NCBI GenBank assembly: GCA_002633025.1
Contig: NMRB01000026.1
Coordinates: 455,889-519,888, forward strand
Source: Notospermus geniculatus
Lineage: Eukaryota > Nemertea > Pilidiophora > Heteronemertea > Lineidae
Reading direction: 5' to 3'
Length of the DNA stretch: 64,000 nt
In this document: piece by piece, positions 45,801 to 52,471 of the stretch
Layout of the letters: every line of letters begins with the position of its first letter
Position numbering within the stretch: the stretch's first letter is position 1
Notes under the pieces: generated by a model
What the model was told of the DNA's origin: nothing
The model's input: only the letters and a program-made list of their open reading frames with translations
The model's database searches: none
Made by a program: the position numbers and the translations under genes

Positions 45801-47793
45801 GAACTCCCAAATCACTCTAATCCTAGGCTAATTGAATTTGTGACAGGCATTTATACAGCTTGGCTAACTGGTAAAGGGGCTCTGTCATCATCTCCAATAA
45901 AATGCATGTTGTTCTGATTCATATTTAGAAATAGTTCCCCCTTGCTTCATTATGATTCTTGGTTAGGATAGTTGCTGAACATTTGAACAAGCCAAGCTTA
46001 AGAACTGGTCTCAAGGCTAACTCATGAGTTCAAATCGTTGAACTTTGTCAATAGGCATGAACTAGGCATGAACTATCCCATAATAGCTGCAGATTCTAGC
46101 TTCCCCGCACATTTGATTTTACTTAATGTTAAAACAGCTATGAGACACATTGATGGTGAATATGGACCAGTAATAGATCAATCATTACTCCGATATGCTG
46201 AGTCTAATTCTTTCTAAGTAGACAACCAAGAATTGTTCCTGCCTTTCTTTTTTCCTGGTATTAATTTTGTTCAAGGTAGAAACTCTTGGGGTTTTGGCTT
46301 ATCTCTTCTATCTTAATGGAAATCTGGTGGCCACGTAGTTGTCGAGCTGCTCATAGTTCTTTTTACTCATAATCTAATCTGAGGTGTTGTATGGGAAGGT
46401 ATTTAAAATCGTCATATTACAGTGATTCCTGAATTCTGCTGCAGAAGGCCAACTTTCATCACATTCTACATGGAAGATGGACTGGAAAACAAAATTTACT
46501 AAATTCCCTAATTAGGCCTGGAATAATTCCCAAATTAGGCCTGGAATGATTCCAGGCCTTACCCCCTTGATCAATTCTGAATGAAAGTCCGAGTGGTGCA
46601 GTGGAAACATCAGCACCTGTCACCGCCGGGGGTTCCAGGTTCAATCCCTGGTCGGACCCACTCTTCATGATAGAAGAGAGAAACAGCGAAGTTAAGAATT
46701 ACTGGTGATCTTAAGTTCCCCATCTGCAGCCTGATTAATGCTCTTTGTTATTTCCTCAAGTGAGACTTCAACACATGGCTTTTATGATGACATATTCCAA
46801 ACTTGACTGTTTTGTCTAAACGACTGGTGCTTTTCGTTCCAGTAAAGGGAGTAGAAGAGTCCACGCAGCCAAGGACGAAAATCCGTGAACGGCTGATGAA
46901 CCTTCTAGTACGACGACCAACAAGGGACAGTCTGGCTGAAAAGGGGATCATAAAACGTAGGTCTTCTTGCATCTTTAAGCTGGCTTTGAAGGTCAGAGGC
47001 CCTCTCCTGCACTATGTTGGAGATGTGTTCTTGGTGTTGACCCTGGATCGGAGGGAAGGGAAGGTCATTGTAAGGAATGGGAGACAAGACTGTCAAGAGT
47101 GTTTGAAGCTAGCTGGAGGATCCAGCAGTAGGCCTATTGTGTGCAATGTATTCCCTGGAGTACGTGGGTTCGTCTCTGTAGGGGATGTGACCATGTCTGA
47201 AAGGTCTGTGGAAGTCCTTCACCCTGTCTGTCCTTGTTAGGGAGGTATAGGTACATTAAGGACTCCCAGTAACGGGTTGTTTGGGGTTGGTCCTGATATT
47301 ATCATCATTGGTTCTACTTTAAATTTTTAGAGCACATCTTTGGTTCAACAATCGCCGAAATATGCGACAGAGAGAATTCAACAATTCCACGGTTTGTAAT
47401 GGATTGTACTGCAGCGATCGAATCCCGTGGTCTTGCCTGTGATGGGATATATCGCCTCAGCGGGAACTTGGCTCAGGTGCAGAAATTACGGTTTGCAGTG
47501 GATAGCGGTGGTGAGTGAATAGGCCAAATTTGAGACTCAAATATTTCCCGTATTCCCTCCTAATCCACGGTGTTATCACTTTACAATGTTTGCTTCTTTG
47601 GTCCCGGTTCACCTAGAGTAGAAAAGGGACCTTTACATTTCCAGTGCTTATTTTCTTTCAGAACCGTACAACCTTAACGACCCGCAGTGGGATTTCCATG
47701 TCCTAACTGGTGCATTAAAGTTATTCTTCAGAGAATTGAAAGAGCCGCTCTTCCCGTTCGAATGCTACGACAAATTTAAATTTGCAATCAGTA
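24899..47793 (+). CDS. ARHGAP12/27: SH3-WW-WW-PH-RhoGAP protein (ARHGAP12/15/27 group), 3' end missing
   Basis: A GTPase-activating protein for Rho/Rac/Cdc42 at membranes and junctions (family knowledge). ATG at 24899 follows an acceptor at 24822. Coding exons: 24899-25513 (SH3, residues ~10-70, ALYSYSYE and WWNVKKIG; then PEYANLDEYRQ), 26059-26325 (WW1, GWEMHIDPSKNRPFYY), 26491-26727 (WW2, TYYYKQNSSESMWELP), 27219-27269, 28185-28394, 30220-30282, 31887-31907 (again 32437-32457), 35831-35896, 36730-36825, 37133-37597, 39066-39127 and 39283-39415 (PH, cut by an N), 39822-39917 (end of PH), 40443-40490, 41262-41279, 43250-43349, 44666-44746, 46843-46956, 47331-47510 (RhoGAP with arginine finger in IYRLSGN) and 47662-47793. 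Phases agree throughout. The protein exceeds 1000 residues, against about 850-890 in vertebrate relatives, because of long linkers. The rest of the RhoGAP domain is beyond the gap at 48107. Small exons (21, 18, 66, 81 nt) are inferred from splice sites and phase. Confidence 0.92.
25855..25886. repeat. Perfect 13-bp hairpin in intron 1
   Basis: ACGTCCAGCACCC, a six-base loop TCTATC and GGGTGCTGGACGT pair perfectly. No flanking target duplication was seen, so its nature is open. Confidence 0.8.
26728..27218 (+). other. Intron, nothing recognised
   Basis: Intron between the WW2 exon and the 51-nt exon. No repeat border or RNA gene was seen. Confidence 0.4.
27806..28123. mobile_element. Two abutting MITEs of the GGAACCTC family
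   Basis: The first runs from GTGGAACCTCTCTATTATGG (27807) to GGAGGTCCACTACAG (about 27980). The second runs from CAGTGGAAACTCTCTATTAAGG (27979) to GGGAGGTTCCAGTG (28123), flanked by TA-like bases. Both contain GGGACTGA and GAGAGGTGTCC/GACAGGTGTCC words. They share their border. Confidence 0.7.
28395..29430 (+). other. Intron with a short local repeat
   Basis: Around 29150-29350 the phrase CTTTGAGCCCTGCTCTTGTGA with GATTCACCCCCCTCTGAA recurs three to four times with a period of about 65 bases. Otherwise nothing is recognised. Confidence 0.7.
29431..29593. repeat. Foldback element with about 60-bp arms
   Basis: The left arm (GACATCCTGCGAAAGTCGG onward) and right arm (ending CCGACTTCCGCAGGATGTC) are inverted repeats over about 60 bases each with a 40-base spacer. 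AGGTTTGTTTAC and GTAAACAAACCT mark the inner part. No clear target duplication. Likely a MITE in an intron of the RhoGAP gene. Confidence 0.85.
30584..30658. mobile_element. 75-bp miniature mariner-like element
   Basis: Ends TACAAGGTGTCCCAGAAAAA and TTTTCTGGGCCACCCTGTA are inverted repeats bounded by TA, as in Tc1/mariner elements whose ends read TACAGGGTGTCCCA. Hardly any interior remains. Confidence 0.8.
30660..31360 (+). other. Intron, nothing recognised
   Basis: Intron between the 63-nt exon and the 21-nt exon of the RhoGAP gene. It holds a few purine-rich G runs (31046-31095) but no supported feature. Confidence 0.4.
31361..31481. repeat. 60-bp exact repeat across a single N (unmerged contig overlap)
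   Basis: The 60 bases before the N at 31421 (starting TTAAGATGGGGGGAGGG) reappear immediately after it at 31422-31481 without change. This is what an unmerged overlap between two contigs looks like. Confidence 0.9.
31478..31722. mobile_element. MITE with AAGGGCCTGTCACACTG ends
   Basis: The left end AAGGGCCTGTCACACTGAAG and the right end CCCAGTGTGATTGGGCCTT are inverted repeats with partner words AGTTCTCA and TGAGAACTAG further in. The flanks are TA on both sides. A second, left-truncated copy is part of the tandem duplication that follows. Confidence 0.8.
31498..32589. repeat. Tandem duplication of about 549 bp carrying a 21-nt microexon
   Basis: Unit one (about 31498-32046) and unit two (about 32048-32589) both run from GTAGTTCTCAAAACGTCC to GAGAAAATAGGTCACT. 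The duplication begins inside the MITE, so unit two lacks its left end. Each unit contains the microexon encoding AEDEKSN (31887-31907 and 32437-32457) with intact acceptor and donor. The units differ by a few substitutions and a short deletion. There is no N at their junction. Confidence 0.9.
33011..33539. mobile_element. 529-bp Harbinger-like MITE with TAA target duplication
   Basis: Ends GGCGAGACTTTTTTTATACC and the matching GGTATAAAAAAAGTCTCGCC form perfect inverted repeats of over 30 bases, continuing as TTGGTTAGCGTGC inward. TAA flanks both sides (33008-33010 and 33540-33542). A three-base TAA target and GGC ends fit PIF/Harbinger. The interior is rich in AAATAAAA tracts. Confidence 0.9.
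33788..33945 (+). mobile_element. tRNA-derived SINE (AGTGGTGCAGTGGAAAC family)
   Basis: Carries AGAGTGGCTCAGTGGAAACT (A box region), CACCTCTGAGATACCAGG and B box GGTTCAATCCCC. The family body follows (CATATGATAGAGAGAGCAAC and CTCCAGTTTCCTCCTGC). Confidence 0.8.
34714..34850. mobile_element. 137-bp MITE with AAGGCCTGTTTCCAC ends
   Basis: Ends AAGGCCTGTTTCCACCTG and CAGTGGAAACGAGCCTT are inverted repeats with TA on both sides (34712-34713 and 34851-34852). The interior is CG-rich (GCAACGCGCGCGA and ACCGCACGCGTC). Ends of this kind are seen in TA/TWA-targeting MITEs of several animals. Confidence 0.8.
34943..35165 (+). mobile_element. tRNA-derived SINE (AGTGGTGCAGTGGAAAC family), best-preserved copy
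   Basis: The head GTCAGAGTGGTGCAGTGGAA, CACCTCTGAGGATCCAGG and B box GGTTCAATCCCTGG is followed by the shared body (CTTCATGTGATAGTGAGGG, GGGGCACTCTAGTTTCCTCC). Other copies lie at 17840, 33788, 45175 (minus), 46583, 61075 (minus) and 62474. Confidence 0.85.
35340..35632 (-). mobile_element. tRNA-derived SINE of a second family, minus strand
   Basis: On the minus strand it starts GGGGAGCCTTGATAGCCTAG (A box region), reaches B box GGTCCCGGGTTCGAATCCC and continues into a body with TGGCTCTTCAGTCCGCCAC. The far end (GGCCAAAGCCAAAGCATTAT on the plus strand) recurs at 49795-49870, which is a truncated copy. Confidence 0.8.
37133..37597 (+). other. RhoGAP gene linker exon with HSPLRES-type peptide repeats
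   Basis: Within this 155-codon exon about six degenerate repeats of 10-12 residues follow each other: HSPLRESSFGY, SPVRESPLTH, SPMRESSFTH, IPLRERDVSHRH, SPLRETQS. Each has a Ser-Pro or Ile-Pro, one residue, Arg-Glu core, which looks like a tandem set of proline-directed phosphorylation sites. The exon is disordered in character and lies between the WW and PH domains. The copy at 52898-53362 encodes the same protein. Confidence 0.85.
37913..38012. mobile_element. 100-bp hairpin MITE present only in haplotype copy 1
   Basis: The arms GTTCCCGAACGTAAGGTTAA and TTAACCTAACGACGGCTTCG fold back around a short loop (GATGTCGTTA pairs with TAACGACATC). CCAG flanks both sides (37909-37912 and 38013-38016). 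The other haplotype has a single CCAG at the matching place near 53640, so this is a clean insertion with a 4-bp target duplication. Confidence 0.85.
38170..38328. mobile_element. Small hAT-like MITE, CAGGTGCGGATCC ends
   Basis: Ends CAGGTGCGGATCCA and TGGATCCGCGCC are inverted repeats. The interior GGGGGTGC/GCACCCCC-like words and the length match the element at 8871-9045. The second haplotype carries it at 53794-53951. Confidence 0.7.
39416..39416. other. Single-N gap inside the PH-domain exon of copy 1
   Basis: Copy 1 stops after the codons for TAEID. Copy 2 continues the exon for 42 more bases and adds 15 bases of intron before the two sequences agree again (GAGGTGGAGTCGG). The truncated exon is therefore an assembly loss, not a mutation. 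Confidence 0.85.
41570..41809. repeat. Degenerate minisatellite of about 29 bp, copy 1
   Basis: The unit GGTTGGAGATGCATTGG plus TTGTGCCTGA recurs seven or more times with substitutions and length changes. It resumes after the transposon at 41810-42408 (GTAGAGATGCATTGGTATGCCTGATG), so the transposon split the array. The same array lies at 57255-57494. Confidence 0.85.
41810..42408. mobile_element. 599-bp transposon with about 100-bp diverged inverted ends, inside a minisatellite
   Basis: The left end (CATTCCAGTTCC, then TGGCGCGAGGTTT, CTCCGCAACAGCTGGG and ACTTGTCTTTCTTGGCGGTA) matches the reverse complement of the right end (CATTCCAAATCC, TGGCGCGAGGTTT, CTCCGCAACGGCTGGG and ACTTGTCTTTCGTGCCGGTA). 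No protein is encoded. The copy at 57495-58093 is at the same place in the other haplotype. Confidence 0.85.
42595..42701. repeat. 107-nt near-perfect hairpin, copy 1
   Basis: Starts AGGCCTTTCCTTTTGAGGC and ends GCCTCAAAAGGAAAGGCCT, with GCTAAAATGTGCATGTGCCT pairing to AGGCACATGCACATTTTAGC and an AATAGAAATTCTATTG tip. Only a two-base and a few-base mismatch break the stem. Conserved unchanged at 58280-58386. It is either a minimal foldback MITE or a small-RNA precursor. Confidence 0.9.
45175..45375 (-). mobile_element. tRNA-derived SINE, minus strand, copy 1
   Basis: On the minus strand it reads GTCTGAGTGGTGCAGTGGAA, then GAAGTTCAAGGTTCAATTCC and the family body TCTTCTCTGGTTTCCTCCTG. The same SINE is at 61075-61278. 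Confidence 0.8.
46583..46690 (+). mobile_element. tRNA-derived SINE head, copy 1
   Basis: GTCCGAGTGGTGCAGTGGAA with CACCTGTCACCGCCGGG and B box GGTTCAATCCCTGGTCGGAC. The start and end pair like a tRNA acceptor stem (GTCCGA and TCGGAC). The body is short (ATGATAGAAGAGAG). The same copy is at 62474-62580. Confidence 0.8.
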
Positions 47794-48106
47794 GTAAGTA
47801 TCGATGTGGTTACAGGCCTAGAAATGAATCCCAGAGAATGTGTAGGCCTACTCGTTGTTGTTCATTTTATGGTGTGGGCCTGGTGGTCAGGTGGTTTGAA
47901 TCTCGCTTGACAAATATGTAGCATGTTGGTATCTGTAACAATGTAGGCATTTCATGCTGAGGTTGTAGTACTCTGTATGACGGTCACCATTCAAGTCGTG
48001 TCCATGTGCAACGTTACTGAACTTCCAGCTCATTGGCCAGCACACCAGCCACAAGCCTAAGGGCCGTATGCACGGGTCGGACTCAGCCACACTTTCATTG
48101 AAGTCT

Positions 48107-48366
48107 NNNNNNNNNNNNNNNNNNNNNNNNNNNNNNNNNNNNNNNNNNNNNNNNNNNNNNNNNNNNNNNNNNNNNNNNNNNNNNNNNNNNNNNNNNNNNN
48201 NNNNNNNNNNNNNNNNNNNNNNNNNNNNNNNNNNNNNNNNNNNNNNNNNNNNNNNNNNNNNNNNNNNNNNNNNNNNNNNNNNNNNNNNNNNNNNNNNNNN
48301 NNNNNNNNNNNNNNNNNNNNNNNNNNNNNNNNNNNNNNNNNNNNNNNNNNNNNNNNNNNNNNNNNN
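48107..48366. other. Assembly gap, 260 N
   Basis: A run of N directly after copy 1 of the 12-kb block. Directly before it TAAGGGCCGTATGCACGGG looks like a MITE end, so the contig probably stopped inside a repeat. Confidence 0.99.
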
Positions 48367-48418
48367 TGCTGGTCTGGCTCCTGACGGACACTATTCCCAT
48401 CAAAGATCATTTGTTTCA

Positions 48419-48612
48419 TTTAAAGCGAATCGAAAGCGAAAAAATTTGATTTAGAAATAGAATTTGAAAGGGGACGAATTTTCAGGAAAAAATGTAAACA
48501 AACTTCTCCAGAATGTCAACAAAGAAATTTTCGTGCATTTTGATTGGCTGAATTTTGTGTTTACAAACACCAGCCAAATGTAAACAAAATTCGCTATCGA
48601 TTCGCTTTAATC
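48419..48612. mobile_element. Inverted-repeat element next to the gap
   Basis: TTTAAAGCGAATCGAAAGCG on the left pairs with CGCTATCGATTCGCTTTAA on the right, and TGTAAACAAAC/TGTTTACAAACA words lie inside. The true left border may be in the gap. Confidence 0.65.
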
Positions 48613-48767
48613 GCTACGTGGGACCAGATTTCATTCTCATTGTTGACGATATTGTACTACCCCACCAGTGATACTGTCTCGGCAGCACAGAATCGAATGG
48701 TTACCCGATGTGACCCGATCTACTAAAAGTAGGCGCAAGTCGCAGGGATCCTAGGAATCTCCTACAA

Positions 48768-48850
48768 CAGTGGAACCTCTCTATTAAAGGACACCTTTGA
48801 GACTGAGAAATGCTGGTGTCCTGACAGAAGTGTCCGCTCCATCTGAAAGT
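48768..48850. mobile_element. Partial MITE of the GGAACCTC family
   Basis: Starts ACAGTGGAACCTCTCTATTA, the consensus-like end of the family, followed by AAGGACACCTTTGAGACTGA. The right end is decayed. Confidence 0.6.
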
Positions 48851-49287
48851 CTCTCCTGTCTGTTTCTTGCTATCCATGTTGATTTCCTTGATTGATTTGA
48901 GAAATGTGGAAAATTTAGGGGAATTGGTCTCAAGTCGTGTCAGTCAGCATAGATTCTTAACCTTTTAACCGCCAGTGACAAAAACCTACCAATTCCCAAA
49001 GATTCATACAGAAACCCTGTCACATAGGTATTCATCAGAAAGCAGTCATTGAGAGCTACCTAATGCATACCATGTGACAGGTTCAGTGGGCTCTCAAGTC
49101 TTATGTCTTCAGTTTCTATGAAACTGGTCTCAACAGTGAAAGGGGTAATTATGGTACCGGTACCGGTACCCAATGAATGGGTTAACATAGGTTATGTATT
49201 TAGGCGCTTTACATAATTTTGATGTGTACATTGGTCATTCAACCAGTTACTGCTTGTTATTTTTTTATACTCTTGTAAAGTGTCCTA
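48851..49287. other. Sequence between the two haplotype copies, nothing recognised
   Basis: No exon of the RhoGAP gene was found here although the next RhoGAP exons would be expected. A short GGTACCGGTACC palindromic tract lies at about 49154-49170. Confidence 0.4.
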
Positions 49288-49407
49288 TACAGTGTGCGCC
49301 GAAAAAAAAGTCTGCACTTATGAGGTTGGAAATCATTTCTGAAGTTCAGGGAGTGAAAATAGGAAATTTTTCCGAGAAGAATTTGAGATTTTTGGTGACA
49401 CCCTGTA
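49288..49407. mobile_element. 120-bp mariner-like MITE
   Basis: Ends TACAGTGTGCGCCGAAAAAA and TTTTTGGTGACACCCTGTA are imperfect inverted repeats with TA on both sides (49286-49287 and 49408-49409). Similar in type to the element at 30584-30658. Confidence 0.7.
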
Positions 49408-49794
49408 TACAAGTGCTTGTACAATGTGTAAATAGTGATAGTCTCTGAAAGGGATGTTGTCTGTATGATGGAGAATAAGGCTGTGTGGTCCCTTGTGATA
49501 CAGGTTATAAAATAAAATGAAATATTGTATAGAAGTTGCATGTTTTCGTGGTTTCTTCTTGAGCCTCCTCAAAGTCTACATCAAAGGTGTCATTTCAATA
49601 GGAGCCGCGTGTATTGCCAAAAGATGGCAGCACAGTTCTAGCGGACCAGTACAAAAGAAACTTCTCTTGATTGGTGGTCAATCAAGAATGAATGGGTCCA
49701 CTATATGCATTGAATTGGGCCGTAGTGACACCTATTGGTCAACTCACTCACAGCTCCTATTGAAGTTCAAATTGAAGTATTGTATTGTGTTTCT

Positions 49795-49870
49795 CCATCA
49801 GGGCCGAAGCCATAGCATTATTGACCCTCATGTTCTTCGCTTTTACTTGCCCTTGCAACGCACAAGTTGC
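49795..49870 (-). mobile_element. Truncated copy of the second SINE family
   Basis: GGGCCGAAGCCATAGCATTA with TTTTACTTGCCCTTGCAA matches the far end of the minus-strand SINE at 35340-35632. Confidence 0.6.
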
Positions 49871-50393
49871 AAGTTAGTGTTAGTAATAATTTTCATTCAG
49901 CGAATTCAATCACAAAAACACATAGGGGGCCCTATTATGGATAATATATGGATGCTTGCTGCAGCATACATGGCATAATCTTTCTCACAGCGCTGCCATC
50001 TAATGAGAGAAGTACGAACTATTTCCCGCGCTCAGCTCTCCAGTGTGAATCAGCGGAGGAGTCGAAAAAGCAAACAAGTTGTCAGAAGAAAAAAAATGAA
50101 GTGATTAATTTTTGTCGAATTTCCCCTGCTGTATGAACTCATTAAGGTGCGTAGTAGATGTCGATTTATTCTCCATATTTTCGAGTTTGCTAAATCGCAT
50201 TTTGTAGCACATTTGCAGCTCAGCTTTTTGCAATGGACTGCTCCGAAATCTCTGTAATTGAACCCCTCTTTCCTTGTGATGACAGTCCTTGGTTGGCTTG
50301 GCCGCGTGTTGCAGCAGCAGACGTTTTGTGCACGCGGCGGCGGCATGCTACTGCGCGTGCGTGTCTTATGTATGTGTGCAGTGTACACATGAC

Positions 50394-50845
50394 CCCGGGG
50401 GGGTCNTTGAAAAGGCCCCCTCTGGCGGGATCAGTGAGTTCATGATCCCCACCCCTTCCAGCTGGCAGAAAGAATATCCCGCCCCCTTCCCGTTCGATGA
50501 ACACAGTCAGCGCGCCATTTTGGTTCCCGAAGCCACCGCTAGGGCGGGAAACAAAATGTCAGCGCGCCAAGTCCCGCTGCATTTCCCGCTCTGTCAGCCG
50601 CCTCCCGCTGCTGTTGCCGACGGAACATTGCGTTTTGTTGCGGGCAGAGGAAAAGTTATAATTCAGGACGGGCCTTGTGCGGGAGAAATATGCTGGCCCC
50701 TAGGCTTATTGCGTGAATGATAGGGAAATAAGGGGCCTCTCTGTGATCGCGCGGGCCCGCCGAAAATCGGCAAAATCACCCCCTATTCCCGCTTTTTTAG
50801 GAACGCACATGGGGTAATGTTGAGCCAGGGAGTGACCCCCCCGGG
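50394..50845. mobile_element. hAT-like MITE with CCCGGGGGGGTC ends and perfect 8-bp target duplication
   Basis: Ends CCCGGGGGGGTC and GACCCCCCCGGG are perfect 12-bp inverted repeats. CACATGAC flanks both sides (50386-50393 and 50846-50853). An 8-bp target duplication fits the hAT or P superfamily. An N at 50406 sits at the inner edge of the left end, so a short piece may be missing. The interior is GC-rich (TTTCCCGC, GCGGGAA and GGGCGGGAA words), unlike its AT-rich surroundings. A fragment with the same end (CCCGGGGGGTCACTCC) lies at about 10608 in the TLK intron. Confidence 0.9.
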
Positions 50846-50853
50846 CACATGAC

Positions 50854-51847
50854 ATGATAATGGTCCTGATGTTGGATGGTATTTGCATCGTTAGGCCTAT
50901 TGACTAAAGTTTAGAAATCCCCCCGCATCGGAAGTGATGTAGGCTACCGTCCATGATGATGACGTACCGTAGGCCTGCCCTAGCCTAGCCCTACGACGCC
51001 TCGGGCTAGGAGGCCTACTCAGCATGCTCAGTCAAAATCATATGGCAACAACAACAACGCCAACACTAACAGAAATCGTGTTGTTCGATGACGATGCCGC
51101 CGGCTTATAGGCCTGCTATTATTCCATCAATCGCCTGTGAATTGGCGACCTTTTTTGGGCACTGGTACTGATCGGGGTGGATTGGGGATTCTAAATCGTT
51201 CCGATAGGCCGAGGCCAATAATAGTATGTCATGTATAAAAAGTGCCTATCATTGCCAAATTGGTAGGCCTACTGGTTGTGGGGTGAGCCCAGCCAAGCAA
51301 GATGATTATGCAGCGTCGTAATTGGTGAACAGCTCAAGGTGAATTCCATCGACTCAATTCAGATTGAAATATGATGATCATAGTGTAATGAAATACACGA
51401 TTAGTCTTAAGATGATATTCGCCTTCTTTCTGTAGGTAAATAGCCAACTGCTATAACAGTGTGTGTTAACCCAAACATTTAACAGCCCTAGGCTGAAAAA
51501 TGCACAAAATTTCTGTTCATTTAGCGTAGTTTAGTTAAAAAAGGGATTTTAAGACTTAGAATGTGACAAAAAGTACTGACTGACGAGTCATAAAGATGTC
51601 ATGGGATACTTCTGTAAATCAATTCTGATAGAAGACAAGCAGAATGGTCCACCATGACTCATTGAGATTGAGTAGCGACAGCTGATCCTTCTGACAAACA
51701 CTGCACGTTTTGCAGAGAAACTTTGATTGTTTGAATGAAGGAATCACAAATTCATTAAAAAAATCAAACATTCAGACAGAGACTGCACGGTATGGTTACA
51801 GCATTTTCAAATTCAGTCTCCTGATTACAGCATCAGGTGAATCTTCA
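50854..51847. other. Sequence before the second haplotype copy, nothing recognised
   Basis: Contains several TAGGCCTA words and no supported exon. It ends at the N at 51848, where the second 12-kb copy starts. Confidence 0.4.
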
Positions 51848-52471
51848 NGAAGGTTGTCTCAGCAGGTGACAGTGCTGTACTTAATGAGAAAACGTGTCTG
51901 GCATGATCAGTCAGCATATTCTATGTGAGGTTCCTTCCATTTTATGTCAGTTTTTTGCTTCCATTTGCCTACAGATAGATTTGAATGTCGCAAAATGAGG
52001 ACCATTGCATTGAATGTGTTAAAAATAAAACATTCATATCCCCATTAAACTTTGACTAGAATAGTATGTCTGTATACCTGAACGTGCCATAAGACTTGTC
52101 ACCTTTTGAATTTGAAACAATTGCCTATTTGGAACACAGCCACTCAATGGGGATCCTAGCTACGATAGAGGGCAGCACACCGAAACCCGGTCCTAAACAA
52201 TGGACGCCTTTTGTGTGGGAAATTGATCAAGACCGGGATGTCAGTTTCATTTCAGTATTTTTAACCACTAGTGACACCTATTGAGGCAGTGAGCTGGGGT
52301 CCCCATTGATGTCCCAGAATGCAAAGTTATCCCCCTCATGACCAAGCACACTAAATTTCGTAACACTTGTTGAATGCCAAACAAATTATCAAGATACAAC
52401 ACACTCTGTATAAATAATGTTTTATGCTGATTTCCTTCCACTGATTTTAAACAGTTCCTAATTTCTTTCAG

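Larger units (their letters stand above)
36111..48106 (+). repeat. 12-kb block, haplotype copy 1 (PH and RhoGAP exons)
   Basis: This block is repeated in the same order and orientation at 51849-64000. It begins at GAAGGTTGTCTCAGCAGG and ends at CACTTTCATTGAAGTCT, next to a gap. The two copies are almost identical over long stretches (for example 41500-42700 and 46700-48000). Elsewhere they differ by substitutions, short indels, homopolymer lengths and two transposon insertions. Confidence 0.9.

Noticed and set aside
46583-46660. A functional tRNA gene with GTCCGA/TCGGAC acceptor pairing
   Set aside because: The shared downstream SINE body and related copies elsewhere make it a SINE.
46803-47240. 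145-codon frame (and its twin at 62697-63134)
   Set aside because: Only the part 46843-46956 is an exon of the RhoGAP gene. The rest reads through the GTAGGT donor into intron.
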